From assembly GCA_037974335.1 (NCBI GenBank), contig CM075760.1:57937812-58001811 (forward strand): a DNA stretch of 64,000 nucleotides. Reading direction: 5' to 3'. This stretch comes from Prionace glauca. Taxonomy: Eukaryota; Chordata; Chondrichthyes; Carcharhiniformes; Carcharhinidae. Every line of letters starts with the position of its first letter. Position 1 is the stretch's first letter. Positions 22,568 through 33,283 of the stretch are shown in pieces. The notes below the pieces were generated by a model, which made no database searches, was not told the DNA's origin, and worked only from the letters and a program-made list of their open reading frames with translations. The translations under genes were made by a program, and so were the position numbers.

Positions 22568-23114
22568 CTGTAAGGAAGATAAATACAATTCACTCGTATT
22601 TTAGACTGAGCACAAGAGAAGCAATCTCTCAGGATCCTTGGTAACAGCTGAAACATTTTTATTAAATCCACCTCAGAATAGACTAAGTTCACCTATTCTG
22701 CTCGAGACAAAGTTCACAGCAGAAAAGCCCCGCAATGATGTAGCAAGAAACCAAATTCACCAGTTAATAAAGTCTCCAATTTGCTGCCTTCTTCAGGTTT
22801 GTATGTGGGGGACACAATGGTGCCAGTAGGTTTGGAGCAAATGTTTCTGGTCTGGATGACTCTGCTTTTATTGTGCTGAAGGCTGTGCAGTTGAAGATGT
22901 TAAATCAGCTGATTTGGAATTGGCTGTGAATCATAATACTGGAAATCATGTTACATAACGACAACCGTAAAGTGGAAAGATTGAAAGTGAATGTCAGGTA
23001 GTGTGAGGATAGCTGTGTGGTAAGGAGAAATGTTTCCAGTGCATTCACAGCAACAAACCATGAAGCTCAGAATATCGAACAAGATAAGGCTGAGACCATT
23101 GGCTGAAGCTGGTC

Positions 23115-23183
23115 TGATGTCACTTCCTACAGGACGTTTGGTAGGAAGAGCTGAAATCACTGGATCTGATTGGCCTGACGTCA
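23115..23183 (-). promoter_or_regulatory. Orphan duplicate of the TCR V promoter
   Basis: Same order as at 20016-20084: TGACGTCA (23183-23176) and AGTGACATCA (23124-23115) on the - strand; the CCAAT neighbour is changed (TTGGCC). There is no V leader downstream. The next coding sequence on the - strand is the exon-1-less receptor exon at 22567. Confidence 0.5.
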
Positions 23184-23599
23184 TTGACTTCAACACAATT
23201 GTTGATTCAAGAGAACTGAGACATTGACCAGACACTCTGCTGTTCAGAGCGAGGCGAGTAAACACAGCTAGGTTGATCCTAATTGAGCTAAGAGACATTT
23301 TTACCTTCAATTGACCTGGAAGAAATCGCTTTGAAGAAGGAAATGCAAGTGTTGAATGTGGATGAAGATGTTCCGAGTATTTCAGTCACTGTCATTAATC
23401 AGACTGAATTTGAGACGGGGGTCAATTGGGAAGATGATCTAAGATTTTTCCTGTGATAGCGGCAGATCAAACAGAGCGGGGAAATACTGCGACAGTGAAT
23501 AGGTGAAACTTCCAAATTTAGTGTATGTCAAAAAGGTTGGTTTATTAAATACACGTTAAAGGGTTGCATCCAATCGCTCAGTTGAAGTGAGCCTCACAT

Positions 23600-23870
23600 C
23601 TAACTCCTCTGTACGGAGTGATGGGATCTATCTTGTGGATACATTCTCCAGACTCTCTCCTTATCTGAGGGCTGAAAAATGTCTCCAAACGTACAAGACA
23701 AGATCTCTGCTGATTTTCACAAAAGGTACAAAACAGTCCCTTGAAATATCACGGAGATGTTTTCTCTGATACGGCATTTCTGAGCTACACAGCCAGCAGA
23801 GAAGTAACAGAATCAGGACGAAAATCCCACACTGGAAGTTCCAAACAGCGCTCACATTGCAAAACAAAAT
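23600..23870 (+). pseudogene. Relic of a TCR V 3' end (copy in unit B)
   Basis: Duplicate of 20500-20770 with only a handful of base differences, followed by the longer flank (to 24260) that resembles the flank of the 48.3-48.6 kb V pseudogene. No open V frame. Confidence 0.4.
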
Positions 23871-24260
23871 CAAAAGTTCCGCCTCGAAAGTCTGAGTCAC
23901 CAGCAGCCTCAAAACTAAAACAACGTCAAGAACATTTGCGGAATGGTATTAATTAACTCCAGAGTACAGTTTTATGAGAGCAACTTTCATAAATCTACTT
24001 CATTACTTCATTGTACTTTTTTCCCTTCAATGTGTTTACCGTGACTCTAACATTAAACAACCCTCTCTCCATATCCCCTCCCAGTTTTCTGGAGCCTTTG
24101 ACCGCGGCCTGCTCACACAGTTTAATTAAACAAAATGTGTTGCCGAATCAGAGAACATTTATACACATTGAAAAGATTTCGCAAAGTGGTGACTGTGATC
24201 TTTAAACCAACCCCAAGTAGATTTTGTGCCCACTGAGCTTCAGAATGTTTACAAAAGGTT

Positions 24261-25252
24261 GACGCGGCTCCTGTCAGAAATAACAATTTTTCTTATTGTA
24301 ATCTGCAGACCAGGATTATATTCCCCGACCACCTCTTCCTCCTCCCCCAGCCTCTAAAAGTGTCGCCATACCCCTGTGAAGACACTGACTGTAGCGGGGC
24401 TCAGACCCTTTTCTTCCGAGTCAGCCCGAGATTACCCCCTACTGGTCATAAAGAACCAGAGACACAGACGGAAGTGGGGCGAAAACATCCTGAGGGCAGA
24501 GAACAGATTACTAAAGGCAGGGATTAGAACGGGTATCTTCAAATATGACTCTGAGCTGATTTGTTTGTCGGATTGAAATTGGCAGTTTGTTTGTGTACTG
24601 ATGTCAGGTTTGCACCCAGAGAGTTCAAAAGAGTAAGAGGCATGACTGAAACCTTCAAAACTCTAAGTGGTGCTAACAGTGTGGATGTTGAACGGAAGTT
24701 TACTCTTGTCCAGTGTGTGGCTGTATTGGGTGTGTCTCTGAGTGCAGATATTTTGGGTCTTGTTTCTGCGCCTGTTTCCAATGCTGTACTGTCCACGGGA
24801 GGGCGCTCTCTGATCACTTATCCAACATCATACTCTCCTTTTGCAGAAAATGACGATTTGCTGATACGAAAATGAGCAGCGAAAATAAATCTTATCAAAT
24901 CAAATTGCCTTTTTCCGTTCTTTTGATTCAACCTTTAACTTCAATACATTTATTTAACACCAACATCATCATTCTGAATGAATATCTCTGAAAGAGACAA
25001 CATTGAAATGCAAGCATGACTGACCAACAAAAGAACTCGAGTCACTGGAGCGATCGCTCCTGTTTTCAATCAGGAAGCAATTCCAGGTCCTCTTCGTTCA
25101 TCTGCTGCACGCAATCAACAAATTGTCATTCCCTGACCTGAATTAAACCCAGGCTGCGATGGTGAGAGGGCTGATTCCAAACAGATGGACCATTAGGGAA
25201 GATAGCGATGGAACATTTAGCCCGCCTTTCCACTTCATAATTTTAAAAAAAT
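24261..25252. other. Unassigned unit-B-specific interval
   Basis: No gene recognised. A + strand frame at 24561-24875 (about 104 codons without family resemblance) is not supported. Confidence 0.35.
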
Positions 25253-25448
25253 ATATGTGCCCAAAAATGTGCTTTTAGGCTGATTGATTGGGTAACAAAT
25301 TGTCCCTATATTGGACCTCCCTGATCCTCACACATTAGGCATAGACTAGAGTCATGAATAGGTCACTGACCATGGGACGGCGGCGCGGGCTCGTTGGGCC
25401 GAAGGGCCTGTTTCCCGTGCTGTTTTGTTCTTTGTTCTTTGTTCTTTG
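25253..25448 (+). mobile_element. SINE family with TTTGTTC tail
   Basis: Sense copy of the family at 10589-10840: TGATTGGGTAACAAATTGTC, then TCACTGACCATGGGACGG, GGGCCGAAGGGCCTGTTTCC and a TTCTTTGTTCTTTGTTCTTTG tail in which the last bases form a 7-bp repeat. It is present only in unit B. Confidence 0.85.
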
Positions 25449-26044
25449 TTATATACACAAGGAATATTTGTTGGAGAAAAGTCATGTCCAGAAAGAACAT
25501 GAATGACTCCTTCAGCCAATGAAACACTAATTGTTGTTACCTGGAACAAGAAATCGACAGTGAGGTGAAATAGTCTCACAGGTTTTTTATGTGATTTTTT
25601 TAATTTCCAAAACTGTCCAATCTGGTCACTGCTGATACTGTGAAACTTACGAGGTAAACACACAACAGATTCTCGTCACTTCAAACTATCTGCTTTCCAC
25701 CTCAGCATTTTGCAGATTTAAAAGCACCGTTCTTTAAAAGTTTTAGACTATCCTCATTGTACTGATTATTACCGACTTGCTGTGTATTTTATATATTGAT
25801 AAAACCTGTACTTGTAATATAAACAGCAATAGACATTCTCTGCTGGTGTGGCAGCTTTGTGCGCACATACAATTCTAAACACTTCCATGCTTTCGCTGTT
25901 CTGAATTATAGCGATTATAGCGTTTGCAAACTTGGAAAATATTTTCAAATCACCTGACTCATTTCAAATTGTTTTTGTTAAATGTTAATGCAGTACATAA
26001 TCTCACAGCCATAGGACTTTTACAAACCCTTATGTCTTTAATGA
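25449..26044. other. Unassigned interval
   Basis: AT-rich, no gene or repeat recognised. Confidence 0.35.
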
Positions 26045-26708
26045 TATTATACAACTGCAGTTATAGAGAAATGGAGAAAAATTGGGGCAAGTGCTATTTT
26101 CTGAATCTTTGTCAAACACCTTACTGATATCCATATAGACGACATCAACGGCTCGTTTCAATGCTGGGTCTGGTTCGTCCTGCTCGGCCTCCTAAGTGAG
26201 TGAGTTTCTGCAGACGGAAGCTCGCCTCTTCCACCACCAGCATTGTAGCCCGAGTTCCCTTTACTGGGAGACAATGTGGTCGAGAGGCTAAACCCGCTGA
26301 GTCTGTTTCAGGCCCTGAGTTTCTCACTGGTGGAGATGGAGAGCAGGAGCTGGAGTGCCTGGAATTCTTTCTGAAGTTCGTGGTGTGCTGGGAATTGATT
26401 TCTTTTTCTTGCAATGGTTGGGGTTTTATGGATTGTAGATGACTGAAGCATTCCCATGGGAGGGTATCTCCCAAACAGAATTGATAGGAAACAGGCCCTG
26501 ATAGGAACGTCCCTCACAACCACGCGGATCCATTGCCATGATTCTTTACTAATAACCTATGAACTGCCTTTAAGTGCCCTTCCCGGTTGATGGGAATGGC
26601 ACTGGGTGTCATCTTCCACCCTTGGAAGGTCAGACTTAACTTTGGGCAAAGTGATCTTCCCATGAGAAATTCTGCTTGGGGGCTTCCTGTTGTTGAAGAA
26701 GAAATCTG

Positions 26709-27604
26709 TTATTCTGTAAGTAATTTCACAATTGCATTAAATGGAAATCTGATCACATTCTTCAGATCCTCTCTGAATTGTGTCTGGGTCACTGCATAAA
26801 TGTATGTATTGGTGCAGCAACTCAGGAGTTGGAGCATAAATCCCAATTCCCGCACAAATGCAGGAATATAAAAATGAATTAAGTTTAAATTATATAATCG
26901 TTCACAAAAGGAGTGGATAAGTAAGATTGACCATAGCAGGATAAAATTTCCTGATAGAGCAAACAGTAAAATAATGGATTTTCTTCTCTTCACTGTCTCT
27001 GGGTCCTTTGAACTATCCATACGCTTGTGGCTCTGAAGTCTCCTGCGGAATTTGGTCGACCCTAGAATGTGTTTAATGGTGAAAACATTCAGCAACAGAA
27101 TCAACAAAAAAGGAATGAACGGTGTTAAAATATAATGCAGTTTTTCAACCGCTCCCCATGCTTCAGAAGAGAGGACATCAATGTCTACATGACAAAAATG
27201 GGGAATATTCTGTAACGCATATCTATCATCATACATGAAATACCAGAAAATGTTCTTTACACTGAATAGCACACTCACAGTTCCGAGAACCACTGTTGCA
27301 GTTTTCTCAGTGCAGTATTTTATTTTCAGCTTCTGACAAGTAATAGCCACAAATCGATCAAAGGTGAAAGAGACAGTGAACCAGACAGAGCAATCAGTGA
27401 CTGCATAAAGCAGCACAGCATGGATATTACATATTTTAATATGGTAAATGATTAATAATTTAAACTTCATGGGAATTTGCCTCAAAATGAGATCGATGAT
27501 AATGACCAGTAGATCCGCTGCTGACATGGACATGAGGTAATGTATCACACTTTTGGAAAGACCACACTTCCCTCGTGACAGGATAAGAATCGTCAATACA
27601 TTCA
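26709..27604 (-). CDS. GPR139-like G-protein-coupled receptor, exon 2 (unit B copy)
   Basis: After acceptor CTTCCTTACAG (AG 27606-27605) the frame encodes TM1 end to C-terminus without break: NVLTILILSRGKCGLS, FTFDRFVAITCQKLK, KYCTEKTATVVLGTV, LLILLLNVFTIKHIL, RRKSIILLFALSGNF, CCTNTYIYAVTQTQFR. Seven hydrophobic segments fit a class A receptor, and the DRF motif and NTYIY in TM7 place it with the 9.2-kb gene and GPR139-type receptors. Spliced to exon 1 it gives 1,008 nt, 335 aa plus stop, the usual length for this family. It differs from the unit A copy at a small number of residues. Confidence 0.93.
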
Positions 27605-28171
27605 CTGTAAGGAAGAGAAACACAATTTACTCGTATTTTAGACTGGGCACAAGAGAAGCAATCTCTCAGGATCCTTGGGAACAGCTGAAACATTTTTATT
27701 GAATTCACCCCAGAATAGACTGAATTCACCTATTCTGCTCGAGACCAAGTTCACAGCAGAAAAGCCCCGCATTGATGTAGCAGGACGCCACATTCACCAG
27801 TTAATAAAATCTCCAATTTGCAGCCTTCTCCAGATTTGGAAATGGGGACACAATGATACCAATCTGTTTGGAACAAATATTTCTGGTCTGGATGACTCTG
27901 CTTTGATTGTGCTGAAGGCTGTGCAGTTGCAGATGTTAAATCACCTCATTTGGAATTGGCTGTGGATCATAATACTGGAAATCGTGTTACATAACGACAA
28001 CCGTAAAGTGGAAAGATTGAAAGTGAATGTCAGGTAGTATGAGGATAGCTGTGTGGCAACGAGAAATGTTTCCAGTGCATTCACAGCAACAAACCATGAC
28101 GGTTACACAGAATGATATCAATAGCTGGGTAACATAGACAAGGACAATGAACACAGAGAAATATGACTTAC

Positions 28172-28283
28172 CAGTGACACCAACTACGGCAAGGACTGGG
28201 TAGTAAATCCTTTGGATATCGTAAAATACCCAAAGAATACGAAGCTCAAGTGGTATAATCCAGAACATGGCTCTGAAATTCAA
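28172..28283 (-). CDS. GPR139-like G-protein-coupled receptor, exon 1 (unit B copy)
   Basis: ATG 28283 opens MNFRAMFWIIPLEL and runs into TM1 (IQRIYYPVLAVVGVT), ending G|GTAAGT with the donor GT at 28171-28170. Length is 112 nt, phase 1, which fits the exon 2 start at 27604 exactly (ACT G + TG AAT). The 567-bp intron contains the 3' limit of the duplication (28099), so this exon lies just outside the duplicated unit. Confidence 0.88.
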
Positions 28284-28925
28284 TGATCACTGGCTAGAGA
28301 ACACTCCCAGTTAAACAATATTGCACACAGTGTGAAAATTCCTATTTATAAATCCTCTAATGTCCCCATTGAAACAATTAAACCTTGTGCTGAGGGACAT
28401 TAATCACAGTGTCTGAACAAACAAGATGACTTCATCTTTTCTTGCAAATTTTATACGCTTATTGCCTTTTAATGCATGCTAAAAAGCCGAATGAAGGCAA
28501 ACATTTTGGTTCATGCACTTTTGCAAAAGAAAGGAACATTGATTAACAATATGTTGCTGAACTGAAGAGAGTTGAAACCGTTGTGAGTATTGCTGTCACG
28601 CATTGTCAGTCTATCCATTTTCCAACAGATCTCTTAAGACAGATAAGTCAACACCGGGAACAAAATAGTGAGGCTGAAATCATTTTGTATGCAAGAACAC
28701 ACAACAGAATGGTTGTCAATAAATACTTACATATTAAATGTTCTTCAGTTGAAACACATGAACTGTTTGGTGTTTCCATGCATTCGTGGAAGACAGAGAT
28801 GGGCTGAAGGTTATCACTGGGAAAACTGAAGGGGAATTGCTAAAAGAAATCATTTCTCCAAACGGGTTATTAGAAAATAGATTACTTAAAATAAATAAGC
28901 ACGCAAATGTCTATGATATTTCATA

Positions 28926-29102
28926 GACATAGAACCATAGAATTCCTACAGTTCAGAAGAAAGGTTATCTTGGCCCATCGAGTCTGCATCCCACCCAGGT
29001 TCTCCCCTCTACCCTATCCCCATTAGCCCCACACATTTTCCATGGCTGATCCACATACTCAAAAGGAAAATAACGGGCAATTTTTGCATGGTCAATCCAA
29101 CT
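28926..29102 (-). mobile_element. HE1-type SINE, 3' part
   Basis: On the - strand it ends CGATGGGCCAAGATAACC, then TAGGAATTCTATGG, a degraded HE1 tail, preceded by the GGGATAGGGTAGAGGGGAG body. It is more diverged than the other HE1 copies. Confidence 0.7.
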
Positions 29103-29442
29103 AATATGATCTGTTGTAATATAAATGAGGGACGGGTTTTGTGCCGTAATACAGAGACAGAGCCGAATGCACCAGATATCGATACAGCACCTGTACTAAA
29201 ATGAATGCAGACTGGGCCCAGTTCAGTCATTACTGAGAGAGTGTATACAGTATATTACTAACCAGCGTGGTGTTTTCTCATCTAAATAGAGACATGACAT
29301 ACTCAGTTTTGACAAAGACAAGGTCTTTGTGAAGGATACAATGTGAAGGATAAACTTGCAATTGGTGAATAAAAAGTCTGAAATACAATAAAAAGCAGGT
29401 GAGTCATTGATAAATGAATATTTTAAGGACCTTGTGTCATCT

Positions 29443-29513
29443 TCCCTGGTGGTCTAGTGGTTAGGATTTGGCGCTCTCGCTGCCGCAGCCCGGTTCGATC
29501 CCCGCTCAGAGAA
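29443..29513 (+). pseudogene. tRNA-Glu(CTC) pseudogene
   Basis: The 5' half is a good tRNA-Glu (TCCCTGGTGGTCTAGTGGTT, anticodon loop CTCTCGC). The T-arm has lost a base (CCCGGTTCGATCCCCGC), and its stem and one acceptor pair no longer match. Flanks (TAAATGAATATTTTAA before, GATTTATTGCTGTACAACAA after) are shared with the intact tRNA-Glu at 38004, showing a duplicated cassette. Confidence 0.8.
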
Positions 29514-30120
29514 TGTAGATTTATTGCTGTACAACAATCCTGCGTTCCTTCAGGTCAACAACTGTCAGAATCAGTGTGGGGAAGATTCCCTTGCTTGTGC
29601 CTGAATTGGAAAAGTCACATGTAAAGAAGCAAAAAGAAAATAAGAGAGCGATAGGCTAGAAAGTGCTGATGACTCAAAATACTGATACGGGTTAAAGTCT
29701 GGCTGTTAATGGGGGAAAATTTATTGTTTCTACCGACACAAAAATCTCGCAGATCTGTGCCCAAATCTCTGATTCAATGACAAGAAAACGTTTACTTGAA
29801 TGAACTGGTAAAGTCTCCCACCCCCAGTGAAGTGGAGGCAGTTTTCACTCAGAAACCAGTAACTGTGAGTTTAATAATGTGGGAAGGAGAAAGACTCAGT
29901 TTGAGCGGTGACATTGCGGGAGAATTGGAGAGCTGGAGTTCACCTAGAAAAGCAGCAAAGTTTCAAATCAATGGTGTCCAACGTTGGATGGTCCATTATC
30001 GGTGATAATTTAATGTTATTCAGCAGAATAACATTATAACAGGATAACAGGATGGTGTATCACAGATTGATACTAAAACTTTGAATGGAGTGAACTGCAG
30101 TAACATTGAATGCAGTAGAA
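29514..30120. other. Unassigned interval
   Basis: Starts with about 60 bp of tRNA-Glu cassette flank shared with 38.08 kb; the remainder is unrecognised. Confidence 0.4.
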
Positions 30121-30123
30121 AGG

Positions 30124-30424
30124 ACAGCACGGTAGCACAGTGATTAGCACTGATGTCTCACAGCGCCAGGGACTCAGGTCCTCGAGTCACCGCCTATGCA
30201 GAGTTTGCACGTTCTTCCCGTGCCTCCGTGGGTTTCCTCCGGGTGTTCCAGTTTCCGATTCAAAGATGCGTGTTTTAGTTTGATTGGCCGTGCTAAATTG
30301 GTCCTAGTGTCAGAGGGATTAGAAGGGTAAGTATGTGGGTTTGCGGGGAATAGGGCGTGGGTGGGATTGTTGTGGGTGCGGACTCGATGGGTGGAATGGC
30401 CTCCTTCTGGGGGAATCGAAAGAG
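30124..30424 (+). mobile_element. HE1-type SINE, near full length
   Basis: tRNA-like head GCACGGTAGCACAGTGATTA, B-box region missing a few bases near 30176, body GTTTCCTCCGGGTGTTCCAG, and tail GGTGGGATTGTTGTGGGTG, GACTCGATGGG, GGCCTCCTTCTG. Complete order head-body-tail. Confidence 0.88.
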
Positions 30425-30795
30425 GTAATGCAATTTGGATGAAACAGCAGGTCAACTAAATGTATTTTCACTGCCATGTAAAAGCGGACCTGACATCTGC
30501 ACTGAAATGTGATGAGATTGGAAAAACTCAGGACGTTACATGGCATGTGTGCATCAGGAAACAAAGATAAACCTTCACCTCCATCACCTTTCATTAACAT
30601 TGGGAATGTTTAGAAATAGAGGAAGTTTTTTAAAAAGGAAATCCAACAAGGAGGAAATAGAACAACACCTGGCAGGATGGAAATTGCGGTGGGTATTTAG
30701 TCTGTTGCAGTTTGTGTCAATTGATGTTTGAAAACAGTGCGAGACAAAATGCAGGACTGTTTAACAGAGAGCACAGAAAACCAGCAACGGAATCC

Positions 30796-30868
30796 TGCCG
30801 AAACCCGGGATTGAACCAGGGACCTTTAGATCTTCAGTCTAACGCTCTCCCAACTGAGCTATTTCGGC
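30796..30868 (-). tRNA. tRNA-Phe (GAA)
   Basis: Standard 73-nt cloverleaf on the - strand: acceptor GCCGAAA pairs with TTTCGGC, D-arm GCTCAGTTGGGAGAGC, anticodon stem-loop AGACTGAAGATCT (GAA), T-arm CCTGGTTCAATCCCGGG, discriminator A. No intron. The T-stem has one weak position. Likely functional. A second copy with A instead of G after the anticodon is at 44451. Confidence 0.95.
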
Positions 30869-31152
30869 CGGCTGGCTGACAAACTGGAAGCTTCCGTCTC
30901 CCAAATATCTAAGAGAAAAATGATTTCTGCTTATTCGTTAATGCATCATTTTCAGGTGTTCATTTGATTTGCTTTAAACGTCATGAATACTTTTTTTTTT
31001 CAAAACTTTAATGCAGTGGGAAACATCATTATTCATTTTGACAGGAGGAAACAGCAGAGACAATGTAATATCAATTACTGTGGGAAAAAGATGGGCTTCT
31101 GGAGCCAGTCTAGTTGTTTCTCCAGATCTACTTGCCCTGAGGTCATCACCCT

Positions 31153-31180
31153 GTTTCTGTAGTACCGTGGTTATCACAAG
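31153..31180 (+). pseudogene. tRNA-Val 5' fragment
   Basis: GTTTCTGTAGTACCGTGGTT then ATCACA matches the first 28 nt of tRNA-Val(CAC) at 38503 apart from ACC for GTA in the D-loop; the sequence then departs. Its downstream flank (TCTGGGTAGAAATGGGA) weakly echoes the repeated tRNA environment. Confidence 0.55.
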
Positions 31181-31333
31181 ACCCAGATTAATTCTGTAAG
31201 TATCTGGGTAGAAATGGGAAGGATGGGATGTGTACACGATCCGATTTCAGTTTCAGTTAGAAAAATCAAGCCCATCACCTTAATTCTTGGGCAGGCAATA
31301 CAGCCTCACTGTTTGTAATCCTGTTATTTATAT

Positions 31334-31470
31334 CATGATGTGGAGACGCCAGTGTTGGATTGAAGTGGGTACAGAACGCATTCTCACAACACCACGTTAA
31401 AGTAAAACAGAATTATTTTGAATTACGAGCTTTTGGAGCGCTGCTCCTTCATCAGTTTAATTCGGCAGTC
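31334..31470 (+). mobile_element. Penelope-like element terminus
   Basis: CATGATGTGGAGACGCCAGT, then TCTCACAACACCACGTTAAA and TTTTGGAGCGCTGCTCCTTC, the inverted terminus of the family seen at 5157-6172. It runs into the upstream flank of tRNA-Leu. Confidence 0.7.
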
Positions 31471-31639
31471 AGAAATTCACTGTGTGTGAGTGCTCTCGAA
31501 AGGGGCCACTTGCACACGCTGCTTTACTCCAGCAAATTGTTCAGTTGGCAATGTTTGTGTTCGTTGTTCTTGACGACAACGACACAGGACACATTCCTGC
31601 ATTCAATCTGAGCTGTGAGACCAAAACTCAAATCCATTT

Positions 31640-31721
31640 TGGCAGCGGTGGGATTCGAACCCACGCCTCCGAAGAGACTGGAGCCTTAATCCAGCGCCTT
31701 AGACCGCTCGGCCACGCTACC
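31640..31721 (-). tRNA. tRNA-Leu (AAG)
   Basis: 82-nt type II tRNA on the - strand: acceptor GGTAGCG/CGCTGCC, D-arm GGCCGAGCGGTCTAAGGC, anticodon loop TTAAGGC (AAG), long variable arm TCTCTTCGGAGGC, T-arm GTGGGTTCGAATCCCAC. All stems pair. A Leu-TAG isoacceptor with nearly the same body is at 41444. Confidence 0.95.
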
Positions 31722-31839
31722 ACGTGAAACGCTGTCACAAAAATGTTATTTGATGATAATGTTACTGAAATTCATTAAAAGCAATGGAACTTGGAACGGC
31801 CATCAGGAGGATTGAGCCTGCTCCTTCACTGATTCAGGT

Positions 31840-32310
31840 AAGTCTGAACTGAGGAACAAACAGAAATCATCTAACCTCAGAAACACAATGAGCTGCACAC
31901 AGTAACATGCAGTGAAGGGCCGGCGTCATTTAAACTGTCCTTCAGCTCGTCTCTTCCCAATTTCTGTCAGAAATGACAAGAGAACCTCCTGTTGGATTTG
32001 CTCAGAGTCTGCACTTCAGGACACGAGGCGCGATTATATTTTATATGTTCATCCAGGTAACAACCCACATGTGTTTTCAGGGCTTCGATGGGAGCAATAA
32101 ATTTTCAATTTCAGATCAGTAATCCGAACAGCAGGGAAAGAGTTAAACTCTAACCACTAGGCCAGCAGCTTACAGCGTGTTTTAGAATTTACTTTATCCA
32201 CGCTGCTTTTGTTACTTTAATTTTCACACCAGACCACTTTCATCACAAACAGATTTCTCCCGCAAAATGGCAGTTTCTGATTCAACCATGATGTGTTCAG
32301 TCAATGAAAA
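31840..32310 (+). repeat. Left arm of a large imperfect inverted repeat
   Basis: Its reverse complement recurs at about 33990-34487. Examples: AACACAATGAGCTGCACACA, TCATTTAAACTGTCCTT and ATATGTTCATCCAGG appear in both arms in opposite orientation, roughly 85% alike by eye. Related single copies lie at 39.17-39.29 and 41.6-42.08 kb. Near 32100-32165 the arm includes a tRNA-like relic on the - strand (GGCCTAGTGGTTAGAGTTTA). Confidence 0.8.
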
Positions 32311-32711
32311 CATTCCCTGAACACTCCGACAGTTCGAAACTGAACAGAAGTATTTCTAAATGTTTTTCAATGCAGATGAGGGAACAGTTTCATTATTCAG
32401 TGTCAATATTAAGGGTGAAATCTGACTCATTAGCACACAGATTTTCCATTGCAACATCTCAATCGTTAAGGACATCTCAACTGTCCTTCTCTTTCTGTGT
32501 TTGTTCTTGAACTGTTCCACATGTGAAATTTTCAGCTCTGATGGAATCTTGCAAATCTCACTCGGCTGATTCTAATAGATCTGCTTTCGATCGGAGAGTA
32601 AATCAGATCATTATTAATGGTTTGCTGAGATCAAATAATCTTATTTTCCTCGGCGGGAATTATAACTACGTATCACTGGGGAAGTGCTGAACACAAACCA
32701 CTGGACGACCA

Positions 32712-33283
32712 GTGAACATCGCTCGACAATCACCAGGCAAGACTGTTCCCTTCCTGTTGGCGAACGCTTCAGTGGTCACGGGCATTCAGCCCTCTGACCT
32801 TCGGGTAAGCATTCTCCAAGGCGGCCTTCACGACGCACGACAGCGCAGAGTCGCTGAGCAGAGACTGATAGCCAAGTTCCGCACACATGAGGACGGTCTC
32901 AACAGGGATCTTGGGTTCATGTCGCACTATCTGTAACCCCCGTGACTTGCTTGGGTTTGCAAAACCTCACTCACTGTGCTGTCTGGAGACAATACACATC
33001 TCTTTAACCTGTGATCAGTGCTCCTTCCACACACATTGTCGGCCACTTTAGGACTTGAACAGCAGGTTAGGTGTAAAGATTCGCATTCTAATCAGTAATC
33101 TCTAAACTGTCTGTGCTTTATATGCTCTGTCCGAAGCCAGAACTCTCCATTCACCTGACGAAGAGGCAGCCCCCTCGAAAACTTGTGAGTATATTATCAA
33201 ATAAATCGGTTGGACTAAAACCTGGTGTTGTCAGACTTTTTACTGTGTTTACGCCAGTCCAACGCCGGCATACCCACATCATG
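32712..33283 (+). mobile_element. Penelope-like element, 3' end with GIY-YIG-like C-terminus
   Basis: A decayed frame reads DLRVSILQGGLHDARQRRVA, EQRLIAKFRTH and GLNRDLGFMSHY, the pattern of the last strand and helix of a GIY-YIG nuclease (conserved Glu then Asn). A 3' UTR then shares words with 5.6-6.17 kb (GGAGACAATACACATCT, AACCTGGTGTTGT) and ends CGCCGGCATACCCACATCATG. It lies in the spacer of the large inverted repeat. Confidence 0.65.

Larger units (their letters stand above)
19965..23063. repeat. Tandem duplication, unit A (3.1 kb)
   Basis: Unit A matches unit B (23064-28099) in two blocks: 19965-20998 to 23064-24103, and about 21007-23063 to 26045-28099. Only a few percent of bases differ. 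Relative to B it lacks about 1.94 kb (24104-26044). It starts 42 bp upstream of the V leader ATG, so it carries the V promoter but not the V gene. It ends inside the receptor's intron, so it carries receptor exon 2 but not exon 1. Both units are in direct orientation. Confidence 0.92.
23064..28099. repeat. Tandem duplication, unit B (5.0 kb)
   Basis: Second copy of the duplicated unit. The junction with unit A is at 23063/23064, with one or two shared bases: ..CAAACCATGA joined to AGCTCAGAATATCG. It keeps 24104-26044, which is absent from A. Part of that segment (24104-24260) aligns with the flank of the V pseudogene at 48.96-49.12 kb, which implies the segment is ancestral and A suffered the deletion. 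Confidence 0.92.
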
